The position numbers and the translations under genes were made by a program. Positions 9,201 through 16,677 of a DNA stretch of 19,242 bases are shown here, in pieces. Under the pieces are notes generated by a model. It was given only the letters and a program-made list of their open reading frames with translations. It made no database searches and was not told the DNA's origin. The DNA is taken from assembly GCA_016793585.1 (NCBI GenBank), contig JAEUJR010001043.1, forward strand, positions 1 to 19,242. Reading direction: 5' to 3'. Within the stretch, counting starts at the first letter, position 1, and each line of letters opens with the position of its first letter. The stretch comes from Archangium sp. Lineage in GTDB: Bacteria > Myxococcota > Myxococcia > Myxococcales > Myxococcaceae.

Positions 9201-9614
9201 ATGAAAACGCTCACCGAGTACCTGTGGTTCGAGACGCAGAAGAAGCGCGAGCTGGTGCGGGTCACCGACACCGTTGCCCAGCTCGTGAAGAAGGCGGGCA
9301 TCAAAGAGGGGTTCGCGCTCGTCTCGGCGATGCACATCACGGCGGGCGTGTTCGTGAACGACAACGAGCCCGGGCTCTGGGAAGACATCTGGGAGTGGCT
9401 CGAGAAGCTCGCTCCAGAGAACCCCGAGTACCGGCATCACCAGACGGGCGAAGACAACGGCGACGCGCACCTCAAGTCGCTGCTGATTCATCACCAGGTG
9501 ATGGTGCCCGTGACGAAGGGGCAGCTCGATCTCGGGCCGTGGCAGCAGGTCTTCTACGCAGAGTTCGATGGACAGCGCCGCAAGCGCGTCATCGTGAAGG
9601 TGATGGGAGAGTGA
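9201..9614 (+). CDS. yjbQ: YjbQ/UPF0047 family protein (secondary thiamine-phosphate synthase type)
   Basis: A 137-residue single-domain protein, the normal length of the YjbQ family. It has the family landmarks: a [12 protein letters not shown] block at about 49-60, an acidic W-x2-L-E-K-L-A-P segment, then H-x3[13 protein letters not shown] at about 83-98, and L-G-P-W-Q-x-V-F-Y-x-E-F-D-G-x-R-x-R near the C-terminus. The conserved His and Asp residues form a putative metal and active site in known structures. E. coli YjbQ can weakly replace thiamine-phosphate synthase, but its true role is unsettled. No strong Shine-Dalgarno site is seen, and only 28 nt separate it from the divergent DUF2461 gene. 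The thioesterase gene follows one base after its stop, so the two probably form an operon. Confidence 0.88.
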   Translation: MKTLTEYLWFETQKKRELVRVTDTVAQLVKKAGIKEGFALVSAMHITAGVFVNDNEPGLWEDIWEWLEKLAPENPEYRHHQTGEDNGDAHLKSLLIHHQVMVPVTKGQLDLGPWQQVFYAEFDGQRRKRVIVKVMGE

Positions 9615-9615
9615 G

Positions 9616-10101
9616 ATGAACGAGCGCATCGAGCCGTTGGATGGGCGGCTGTTCGGCGAAGGGCAGCCCTGCTTCGGCTGCAGCCCCACGCACCCGCACG
9701 GGTTTCACCTGAAGTACGAGCGCGACGGCGAAGACGTGTTGACGCGCTTCGTACCCGGCCAACTGCACCAGGGGCCGGTGGGCATCATGCACGGCGGGCT
9801 CGTGTCGACGCTGGCTGACGAGACCGCGGCGTGGGCCGTCATCGCGAAGACTGGAAAGTTCGGGTTCACCACGTCGTTCTCGGCGCGCCTGCACAAGGCG
9901 GTGCGCATCGGCGTCGAGGTCGAAGCGCGCGGCACGGTCGTCTCAGAGAACCGCCGTGTCGTGAAGTCGTCGGTGGTGCTGCGGCAGAACGGTGAAGCGT
10001 GCTTCACCGGAGACTTCATCTTCGTGCTGCTCGACAAGGCGTCGGCCGAGAAGCTGATGGGCGGGCCGATTCCCGAGGCGTGGGAGCGGTTCTGCCGCTG
10101 A
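9616..10101 (+). CDS. PaaI-like hotdog-fold thioesterase
   Basis: A 161-residue protein with the PaaI/acyl-CoA thioesterase hotdog pattern. Near residues 19-31 is the C-F-G-C-S-P-x3-P-H-G-F segment common in this subgroup. Near 57-72 is the signature G-I-M-H-G-G-L-V-S-T-L-A-D-E-T-A, where the His-Gly-Gly turn and the acidic residue sit at the active site of the family. Later strands (T-T-S-F-S-A-R-L-H-K and V-E-A-R-G-T-V-V) complete the domain. It should hydrolyse acyl-CoA thioesters in the cytoplasm; the substrate is not predictable. Its ATG lies one base after the yjbQ stop, and a GGGAGA stretch at the end of yjbQ can serve as its ribosome site. It converges on the cytochrome operon across a 195-nt gap. 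Confidence 0.85.
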   Translation: MNERIEPLDGRLFGEGQPCFGCSPTHPHGFHLKYERDGEDVLTRFVPGQLHQGPVGIMHGGLVSTLADETAAWAVIAKTGKFGFTTSFSARLHKAVRIGVEVEARGTVVSENRRVVKSSVVLRQNGEACFTGDFIFVLLDKASAEKLMGGPIPEAWERFCR

Positions 10102-10197
10102 GTCATGGGCACAACTGCGAGCGGAGCGGCAACCGCGTGCGCCGGAAGTGTCTGAGCTCGGAGCCGCTCGACGACGCGTTCACGCTCGACTCGACGG

Positions 10198-10217
10198 GGC
10201 CGGCGTCTTCGCCGACC
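10198..10217. terminator. Possible hairpin between convergent genes
   Basis: GGCCGGCG, a TCTT loop, then CGCCGACC form an 8-bp stem. The single imperfect pair is C-A on the plus RNA and G-U wobble on the minus RNA, so it folds better from the cytochrome-operon transcript. It lies in the 195-nt space between the thioesterase and the 29-haem gene. No U-tract follows on either strand, so intrinsic termination is doubtful. The rest of the gap shows nothing recognisable. Confidence 0.22.
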
Positions 10218-10296
10218 GCCAGCGGAGCGCACGCCACCCACGAGGCGGCCACGAAGCGCACGCGCTGAGTCGAGAAGCACTGGCCGCTGAAGCGCT

Positions 10297-13200
10297 CTAG
10301 TCGGGCAGGTTGCAGGTGCCGGCGTGGCACGTATTGCACGTTCCAGGTCGCGTCATCTTCGACTCGGTGTGCTGAAACTTCCACGCGGCCGTGTACGCCG
10401 CACCCGTCGTCACCGGCGCATTGCCCGCCGGCAACTTATGACACTGCTTGCAATCGATTGGGTAGAAGTGCTTCGGGTAATTGCAGCTTCGTGTATTGCC
10501 TTTGAACGTCGGCACCACTGACGTGAGCGTGTACGGCCGCGTGTCGCCGGCGCCCGCGCTGCTCGTGGTGGCATTGTTCCAGGCCGTACCGACCAGGTCG
10601 CTCCCCGACTCGTGGCAGGCATTGCAGTTGTTGGCGATGAGCGTCGAGGTGTGCGGGTAGCCCGTCGCCCGACGACCGCCATTGGCCTGGGCGTGACAGG
10701 TGGTGCAGGCGACGCCCGTGGCGACGGTCGGGTGCGGCAGGTTGGCGATGCCCCCCTGCACCGTGCCGGCTGCGGTAGCCGGAGGGACGGGAATCGTGAA
10801 CCCACCCACCGAGATGAACGCGGGCATCGCGGCAGCGCCCTTCCAGTTCGGGGTCGGCGACGCGGGCAGCATCGCGAGGCCCGGGTAGCTGTGGCAGGTG
10901 GAGCAGTCGGCGCTCGTCTGCGCTCCCGTGATGGCCGAGTGATCGAACGTCGTGTACGTCGCGCCCGGCTTCTCGTTGATGTGGCAGTTGCTGCAGCGCG
11001 CGGTCGTGCCGTTCGAGATGAGCGGCGTGGCGGTGGTGAAGCGAGCGTGGAAACGCGCCTGCGCCCACTCCTTGCCCATGATGGCCGGCATCGTCGAGGT
11101 GCCCTGCTGCGTGTGACAGAAGTTGCAGTCGTGGCCGGTGGCGTTGAGGTCGGCGTGGTTCATCTGGGCCCTCACCGTCGGCGCGCCGGTGAACGTCGTC
11201 AGCGTCGCCGTGTTGGTGGGCGCGTTGGGCAGGTTGTTGTTGGTGCCGAGCACGGTGCCACGACCGTTGCCCGTGCCGTGGCAGACCGAGCACGCGGTGA
11301 CGGTCGGCACGAAGGTGTGAAAGCGCGTCGCCTTGTTCCACATGGCGTTCGGCTGCGCGTCGATGGTGTGACACGTCGAGCAGTCACGGCCGACGACCGA
11401 CGCCGCGGTGTGGTTCATCCACTGGTTGCCGTTGGTGGTCGAACCGCCCCCGCTGGCGAAGACGTAGGCGGTGGTGCCCTGCGTGGCCGTGGCGGGCTCG
11501 GTGATGGCGTGGCAATCGACGCATGCCCGCGCCTGAGGCATCGCGTTGGCGTGGTACTGGCCGGGGCTCCACAGCGTCGCGGCGGTGGGCATCATCGAGG
11601 CCTTCGAGAACGCCATGGCGTGACAGGTGGTGCACGTCTGCGTCGACACCTGCACCGAGCGATGCCGCATCGCGAAGCGCGTCATCGTCGTCACGTCGGC
11701 CTGCGCGCTGGCCATGAGCGGGTAGTGACACTGGGTGCAATCGGCGGGCGTCGCGGTGCCGATGTTGGAGTGGAAGCGCCCGTCGGTCCACGCGGTGCCG
11801 GTGGTGCGGTGGCAGGCGCTGCAGTCGAGCTGGTCGACGCTGCTCGCCATCGTGCCGCCGATGTTGACGGTGGCCGTGAAGCGCGCGCGGTGATCCATCG
11901 AGAACAGCGGGTTCGCCGAGCGCTGCACCACGTCGGGCGGCAGCATCTGCGCGTGGCAGTCGCGGCAGTTGCTCGTCGGCTGCGGCAGCGGCGTGACGGC
12001 GCCGCCCGGGTTCATCGAGTAGGTCGTCAGCGCCCGGTGGAAGATGCCGTTGGAGTACGCCGTCACCATGCCGTTGGTGTTGGTGTGGCAATGCCAGCAC
12101 GTCGTGTTGACCGGCATCGTCGCGCTGCCAGGGTTCACCTGTGCAGGAATGACCGACGAGGTGTGCTTCATCGCGTTCGGCAGCGTGACGGCCTGCGTGG
12201 TGATGCCGGTGACGGGCGCGGTGGGCGTCGCGCGCTGCAGTCGGTAGGTGGTCAGGTTCACGAACTGACCAGGAGACGTGATGAGGAAGTCACCGGGGTA
12301 CGAGGTGCCTCCGCGCCAGTCGCCGCCGGGCAGCATGCCGGTCGTGGCGCTGAAGTAGTCGTTGTAGCGATTGGCGACGACCGTCGCCTGGTGGCACGCG
12401 CCGCACTCACCGGTGCCGTTGGCGCGGTGGTCGAAGCCCAGCAGCGTGGCCATGGCGGCCGGCGTGGTGCCCGCGAGCAGGTCGGGGCGTTGTGAGGTGT
12501 GACAGGTGAGGCAGCCCTGCGCCGCGATGGAGGTCGGGCCGTGCGGGAAGTGCCCGCGTTGCCAGTTCTGCGTGGTTCCCCACATGCCCGAGCCCGGGCC
12601 CGCGTGGCAGATGACGCAGTCTTGCCCTGCGCCGTGGGTGACGCCGGCGTCGCTCGTCACGAAGTCGAACGGCTTGTTTTGCCAGTTCGGCGACATCCAG
12701 TTCGCGGTCGAGATGGGGCGCTCCTGCGCATGACAAGGAATGCACGTCGACGGGGTGGTGGCGCCCACCGGGTGAAACTTCGCGCCGCTCCACACGCTGG
12801 TGCTGGTGTGACAGCCCGCGCAGTCGCCCATGAGGTCGGCGCTCTGGTGGTCGAACGAGAGCCCCGCGGGCACCGTCGCGTTCATCGACGTGAGCAGCGC
12901 CGTCGGCCGCGTGTTGGCGTGACAGTCGAGGCACGAGGTCGGCTGCGGCAGCCCTGCCGCGGTGAGCGAAGCGTGGAAGACGAGCCCGGCGTCGGTGCGG
13001 CCGGTCTGCCAGGTGGCCTCGTCGACGCCAGGCGCGCGGTGACAGGTGCTGCAATCGGCGGTGACGATGAGTGAGCCGCCGTCGGCAGGCCACGTCAGCG
13101 CGTCGTGGCGCATCTCGCCGCTCGCTGGCGTGCGCGCGGGCCGGGTGGCCAGAGGGCCGACGAAGCCCGTCGGGCGGGTGCCGGGCTCTCCTGTCGAGGG

Positions 13201-14043
13201 GTCGCGGCGCTCGTGACAATCAGCGCACGTCGTCGGCTGGGGCTGGTTCGAGTTGGCGAGCGACGAATGCAGCAGCGCCGGGTAGTAGACGTTGGAGCCC
13301 GCCTCGGAGTGGCAGTTGACGCACGAGCCGACGTAGCCGGCGTCGAGCGTGCGGCTGCTGTGCTTCATCGGCAGCTGCAGCACCTCGACGACCGGCCGCA
13401 CCGCGGTGATGGAGGTGCCCGAGAAGCTGGGCACCAGCGTGTCGACGTTCAGGTTGAGCTCGGGGTCGAACACACCGTCTGGCGCGCCACGCACCTCGGC
13501 CCACGAGGTGACGACGTGGCAGCCGCCACAGTCGGCGCCGGCCGTCTCGCGATGAACGAAGCCCTCTTTGGGCAGCGCCGCGAAGGCCGTCGACTCGGCG
13601 TGGCAGAGCGAGCACGTCATGTCGCTCGGCGCGATGCCGGTGTGCGAGTACGGCGGAACCACCTCTTCACCCTTCGGGTGACACGAGACGCACGCCCTGC
13701 TCGCGATGCTCACCACCCCCGCGTCGTCGGCGACGAAGCCCGCGTCTTCCACGCCCCGATGCAGCAGCAGGTTGATGGGGTCGGCGTGCGTGTGGCACTG
13801 CGTGCACGAGTACTCGGTGAAGCCCGCGGTGGCCGACGTGTGGCACGACTCGCAGGTGACCGGCCCGTCGAGCGGTGAGCCACGGCCAATGCTGTGGCCG
13901 CCGTCGAGCGACGCGGCGATGGGAAAGAAGGGGTGGTCGTCGGCGCTCACCCGGGTGAGCGGCACGGTGGGACCAGGCGTCGTGGGGCAGCCAGAGACGG
14001 CCGCGACCACCAGCACCATCTGAAGAGCTCGAGCCAAGCGCAT
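10297..14043 (-). CDS. 29-haem c-type cytochrome, predicted surface lipoprotein
   Basis: The 1,248-residue product begins with a lipoprotein signal peptide: basic n-region, hydrophobic core, then the lipobox A-V-S-G-C with Cys19. I count 29 CxxCH haem c motifs, from residue 64 to about 1240, one per 43 residues. Much of the protein is a two-haem repeat: (F/M)-(D/N)-H, then D-C-x2-C-H-T, then F-H, then T-x-C-x2-C-H and often a Pro. It is rich in Thr, Ala, Ser, Gly and Asn and poor in Lys, typical of extracellular cytochromes. As the last gene of the operon, directly after a beta-barrel, it is the best candidate for the outer-face electron acceptor or donor. The start is uncertain: an in-frame ATG at 14124 has a stronger ribosome site but would give a 46-residue signal region. 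Maturation needs a cytochrome c system not present here. Confidence 0.88.
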   Translation of the reverse strand: MRLARALQMVLVVAAVSGCPTTPGPTVPLTRVSADDHPFFPIAASLDGGHSIGRGSPLDGPVTCESCHTSATAGFTEYSCTQCHTHADPINLLLHRGVEDAGFVADDAGVVSIASRACVSCHPKGEEVVPPYSHTGIAPSDMTCSLCHAESTAFAALPKEGFVHRETAGADCGGCHVVTSWAEVRGAPDGVFDPELNLNVDTLVPSFSGTSITAVRPVVEVLQLPMKHSSRTLDAGYVGSCVNCHSEAGSNVYYPALLHSSLANSNQPQPTTCADCHERRDPSTGEPGTRPTGFVGPLATRPARTPASGEMRHDALTWPADGGSLIVTADCSTCHRAPGVDEATWQTGRTDAGLVFHASLTAAGLPQPTSCLDCHANTRPTALLTSMNATVPAGLSFDHQSADLMGDCAGCHTSTSVWSGAKFHPVGATTPSTCIPCHAQERPISTANWMSPNWQNKPFDFVTSDAGVTHGAGQDCVICHAGPGSGMWGTTQNWQRGHFPHGPTSIAAQGCLTCHTSQRPDLLAGTTPAAMATLLGFDHRANGTGECGACHQATVVANRYNDYFSATTGMLPGGDWRGGTSYPGDFLITSPGQFVNLTTYRLQRATPTAPVTGITTQAVTLPNAMKHTSSVIPAQVNPGSATMPVNTTCWHCHTNTNGMVTAYSNGIFHRALTTYSMNPGGAVTPLPQPTSNCRDCHAQMLPPDVVQRSANPLFSMDHRARFTATVNIGGTMASSVDQLDCSACHRTTGTAWTDGRFHSNIGTATPADCTQCHYPLMASAQADVTTMTRFAMRHRSVQVSTQTCTTCHAMAFSKASMMPTAATLWSPGQYHANAMPQARACVDCHAITEPATATQGTTAYVFASGGGSTTNGNQWMNHTAASVVGRDCSTCHTIDAQPNAMWNKATRFHTFVPTVTACSVCHGTGNGRGTVLGTNNNLPNAPTNTATLTTFTGAPTVRAQMNHADLNATGHDCNFCHTQQGTSTMPAIMGKEWAQARFHARFTTATPLISNGTTARCSNCHINEKPGATYTTFDHSAITGAQTSADCSTCHSYPGLAMLPASPTPNWKGAAAMPAFISVGGFTIPVPPATAAGTVQGGIANLPHPTVATGVACTTCHAQANGGRRATGYPHTSTLIANNCNACHESGSDLVGTAWNNATTSSAGAGDTRPYTLTSVVPTFKGNTRSCNYPKHFYPIDCKQCHKLPAGNAPVTTGAAYTAAWKFQHTESKMTRPGTCNTCHAGTCNLPD
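10891..12855 (-). repeat. Two-haem repeat region within the 29-haem cytochrome
   Basis: At the protein level this stretch repeats a unit of (F/M)-(D/N)-H, about 8-20 residues, a CxxCH, an aromatic stretch often ending in F-H, then T-x-C-x2-C-H with Pro soon after. Clear unit starts are at F-D-H-Q, F-D-H-R, M-D-H-R, M-N-H-T, M-N-H-A and F-D-H-S. Linkers vary in length, so this is a diverged tandem series. The extra His residues could be distal haem ligands. Confidence 0.55.
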
Positions 14044-14130
14044 GCGGGGGAGCCTCACGAGAAACGCCGTGACTGGAATGGACTGGCCGAGGTCACCGTC
14101 GGCCACGCCTGACATGTGCGCCATGGTGTG

Positions 14131-14136
14131 CCTCTC
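14131..14136 (-). promoter_or_regulatory. Alternative ribosome binding site upstream of the 29-haem gene
   Basis: On the minus strand GAGAGG lies 6 nt before an ATG at 14124, in frame with the 29-haem protein and overlapping the barrel gene's stop codon. A second, weaker site (GAGG at 14053-14056) lies 9 nt before the ATG at 14043. The first is the better ribosome site, the second gives the better signal peptide. Confidence 0.4.
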
Positions 14137-15802
14137 AGAACGAACCCGACAACTGCCCGCCGATGCTGCCAAATGGCGCGAAGCGCTCGCCAGCCGATTG
14201 CCGTCCCATGACGAGCACGCGGGCACGCAAGAAGCGCCAGGGGGCGACCTCGATGGCGAGTGACTGGCCGATCTCGGCGCTGGCGAGCCCCTCGGCCCCC
14301 GCCACCGGCTGCTGGTGGAAGAGGCTGGTGCGCGAGGTCACCCGAAAGACGCTCCCCGCCGAGATGCCGAACGAGAGGAACGCCGTGCGGCCCCGCAGCC
14401 AGCCGAGCTCTTCGGTGTAGCCGACGCCCAGGGCGAGCGGCAGACCGAACATCGACGGCATGGTGAGCTCGGGGCCGAAGCGCGCCTGGAGCAGTGAAGA
14501 ATGGAAGTCGCTCGCGACGCCGCCGCGCAGGCCGACGATGACGCCCGGGCTCACCTCGTAGCTGCCCATCGCGTCGGCGTGCAGCGCGCGCAGCCCGGGA
14601 GAGATGAGGCCCACCTCGGTGAGCCCACTGACGGGCAGCCCGCGGTAACGCCCCGACGCGAAGAGCGTGAGCTTCTCGGTGGGCCGGTAGCCGAGGTCGA
14701 CCCGCGCCGCGTCGATGCCCGCAGGCGCCTGGTTGTCTCCGTAGCCGACCTCGACCGACGCGTTGGCGTCGAACGTCGTGCCCGCCCACAACCCGGCCCC
14801 GACGGCCGCCTCGAAGCGCGACCCGACGGTGTCTCGCAGCGCGTACCCCGCGCGCCCGGCGAGCTGCACGATGGTGGCCGCCGAGCCTTCGCCCGTCGCG
14901 AGCTGCACACGTGAGAAGGCGCCGGCGCTCCACTGGCTGAACGAGGGCGTCAACCGCCCGCCGTCCGGCAGCAGGCCGGCGAAGGCGCCGAGCTCGACGA
15001 CGCCGAGGCGGTACGTCGCGTGCGCGCCGTCGAGCACGAGCAGGCTGGGCCCTGTCGTCAACCACGAACGGCCGAGGGCGGCAGAGAACGGCAGGTCGGC
15101 GCGACGAAAGCCGAGCTCGAGCTGGCGCACGAGCAGCACGGGCGTCTGCTGGTAGACGGTGCGAGGCGCGTCGGGCCGGCTGCTGAAGTTGAGCACCGTG
15201 ACGTCGACCGAAGCGCGCAGGCCCTTGTAGATCTCGAAGTCGATGACGGTGGCGTCGACGCGCTGCAGGTTCGTCGGCACGTTCAGCGTCGTCGCGTTGA
15301 AGAAGGTGGTGTGCGAAATGGCGACGTTCGCGTGCAGCCCTTCGCCGAGGCCGCGCGCGCCGTCGAAGGCCCTCAGCGCCCACTCGTTCGACTCGACCAG
15401 GGCGCCACGGCGCTTGAGCTCGGCCTCGGTCGGCAACGGCTTCGGGCCCTCGGGCGGCGGGGGCTGCTCGCGAGACACGTTGAACCGGTCGCCGACCCGA
15501 ACGTTGAGCCCCGTGCAGCGGGCGGAGTGCTCCGACACCGACACGACGTTGCAGCTGCCCGACGAGCGGCCGGCGCGCGTGAACAGCAGGGGTTTGCCCA
15601 CCTCGACGCCGTCGGCGCTGCCGCGGTCGACGAACGCGAACTCGGTACCCGCCCAGGTGACCTCGCCGCTCGACTTGAGCAGCGGCACCTTCGGCTTCGC
15701 GGGCGGCGGCGGCGGTCTCGGCTGAGTTCGCGCGGGCCCCTTCTTCGGGCCGGCCTCGGCGGTGAGCGCGAGCAGCAGCAGGAGCGCGAGCAGGCGGCTC
15801 AT
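14135..15802 (-). CDS. Outer-membrane beta-barrel of the cytochrome operon (putative porin of an electron conduit)
   Basis: The 555-residue product has a signal peptide (about residues 1-17, ending A-E-A), then a proline-rich linker (28-40) and a small beta-rich domain (about 46-113) with two cysteines that could form a disulfide. The rest (about 130-555) alternates hydrophobic and polar residues with short Gly/Asp/Asn turns, as expected of a transmembrane beta-barrel. The chain ends G-G-Q-L-S-G-S-F; a terminal Phe is the usual beta-signal for outer-membrane insertion. No CxxCH motif is present. Its ATG overlaps the stop of the 10-haem gene (ATGA), with GGGAG 7 nt upstream. Flanked by two multihaem cytochromes, it probably sheathes a cytochrome wire through the outer membrane, as MtrB and the Geobacter barrels do, though I see no MtrB signature. 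Confidence 0.75.
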   Translation of the reverse strand: MSRLLALLLLLALTAEAGPKKGPARTQPRPPPPPAKPKVPLLKSSGEVTWAGTEFAFVDRGSADGVEVGKPLLFTRAGRSSGSCNVVSVSEHSARCTGLNVRVGDRFNVSREQPPPPEGPKPLPTEAELKRRGALVESNEWALRAFDGARGLGEGLHANVAISHTTFFNATTLNVPTNLQRVDATVIDFEIYKGLRASVDVTVLNFSSRPDAPRTVYQQTPVLLVRQLELGFRRADLPFSAALGRSWLTTGPSLLVLDGAHATYRLGVVELGAFAGLLPDGGRLTPSFSQWSAGAFSRVQLATGEGSAATIVQLAGRAGYALRDTVGSRFEAAVGAGLWAGTTFDANASVEVGYGDNQAPAGIDAARVDLGYRPTEKLTLFASGRYRGLPVSGLTEVGLISPGLRALHADAMGSYEVSPGVIVGLRGGVASDFHSSLLQARFGPELTMPSMFGLPLALGVGYTEELGWLRGRTAFLSFGISAGSVFRVTSRTSLFHQQPVAGAEGLASAEIGQSLAIEVAPWRFLRARVLVMGRQSAGERFAPFGSIGGQLSGSF

Positions 15803-16677
15803 GGCAGCGCTCCCGCGGGCTGGTGACACTGGTAGCAGCGCTGGCTGTCGCACTGGTAGCCGACGACGTTGGCGTGCTGGCGATCGGTCTCGGTCGCGCC
15901 GTTGGGCCCGGTGCACTGGTGCGTGTGGCACGAGGCGCAGGCGGCGGTGCCCGTGCGACACAGCCCCGGCGTTCCCGCTCCGGCGAGCGAGGTGTGGCAG
16001 GCCTGGCAGCCGATGCCCGCGTGGGGGCCGCCGTTGATGGGGAAGCAGCGGTCGTGGTCGGGCATCAAGGCGGGCGAGAAGCGCAGCGGGCCATGGCACT
16101 CGCGGCACGAGCGCAGCTCATAGCCGAGCACGAGGTGGTCGGCCGCGCGGCCACGGGTGCGGGCGGCGTCGGCGAGGTGGCAGCCGGCACAGTCGACGGT
16201 GGCGCGCGAGAAGCGGCGCTCCCTGGCCTCGGCGTGGCACTCGACGCACGGCAGGCTCGCGTGCGCGCCAAAGAGGGGAAAGTTGCTGCGCCGGTGCGCT
16301 TCGGCGTCGAGCCGCGAGTTCCAGTCTGCGGTGTCGTGACAACCGTCGCAGCGAGCCCCGAGATCTCCACCATGCACGTCGCGGTGACACCCCGCGCAGG
16401 CGCGCACGAGCGGCGTCTTGAAATCTTGCACATGGCAAGACTTGCAGACGGCATGTTTATGTTGACCGGTCAGCGGAAAGCCCGTGCGGTCGTGGTTGAA
16501 ACGAACGTCCGTCCACCCCGTGGTGCCGTGGCACGAAGCGCAGGCCGTGTCGCCTGCGTGCCCCTTCTTCGCCATCATCGCGCCCAGCGAAGGCAGCACG
16601 AACGGGCGCCCCGCGTCGGCGCTCGAGACCCCTGCGTCAGGCGCGGCAGCGAGGAGCACGAGGACCAGCGGCGTCAT
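15799..16677 (-). CDS. 10-haem c-type cytochrome, periplasmic or barrel-associated
   Basis: The 292-residue product has a short hydrophobic N-terminus (residues 2-12) acting as a weak export signal without basic residues, and ten CxxCH motifs from residue 46 to 285. Two stretches match the module of the preceding 20-haem protein: F-N-H-x2-T-G-F-P-L-x-G-x-H-x4-C-x2-C-H at 60-82, and C-x2-C-H-x-D-V-H-x-G followed by F-P-L-x-G-A-H-x4-C-x2-C-H. The C-terminal third departs from that pattern. Its ATG at 16677 overlaps the stop of the 20-haem gene, and its own stop overlaps the start of the barrel gene, both as ATGA. The position just before the barrel suggests that it hands electrons to, or sits inside, the barrel; that is inference. 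An AAGGGG ribosome site lies 9-10 nt upstream. Confidence 0.88.
   Translation of the reverse strand: MTPLVLVLLAAAPDAGVSSADAGRPFVLPSLGAMMAKKGHAGDTACASCHGTTGWTDVRFNHDRTGFPLTGQHKHAVCKSCHVQDFKTPLVRACAGCHRDVHGGDLGARCDGCHDTADWNSRLDAEAHRRSNFPLFGAHASLPCVECHAEARERRFSRATVDCAGCHLADAARTRGRAADHLVLGYELRSCRECHGPLRFSPALMPDHDRCFPINGGPHAGIGCQACHTSLAGAGTPGLCRTGTAACASCHTHQCTGPNGATETDRQHANVVGYQCDSQRCYQCHQPAGALP

Noticed and set aside
8226..9689. A 487-codon minus-strand frame spanning OmpA, DUF2461 and yjbQ
   Set aside because: It crosses three well-supported genes in a different register and has no domain signature.
10102..10296. Possible small gene between the thioesterase and the 29-haem cytochrome
   Set aside because: Available frames continue from antisense or shifted registers of neighbours, have no ribosome site and no domain; only the weak hairpin at 10198-10217 was kept.
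10612..12495. A 627-codon plus-strand frame over the 29-haem gene
   Set aside because: The minus strand shows regular CxxCH motifs through the whole region; the plus frame is Arg/Val/Gly/Ala-rich with no recognisable domain.
14135..15802. Naming the barrel mtrB or pioB
   Set aside because: Context suggests an analogous role, but no sequence signature of those families was seen, so no gene symbol is given.
15803..16108. Upstream extension of the barrel gene
   Set aside because: The extra residues overlap the 10-haem gene, are Arg/Pro-rich, and would bury the signal peptide that starts at 15802.
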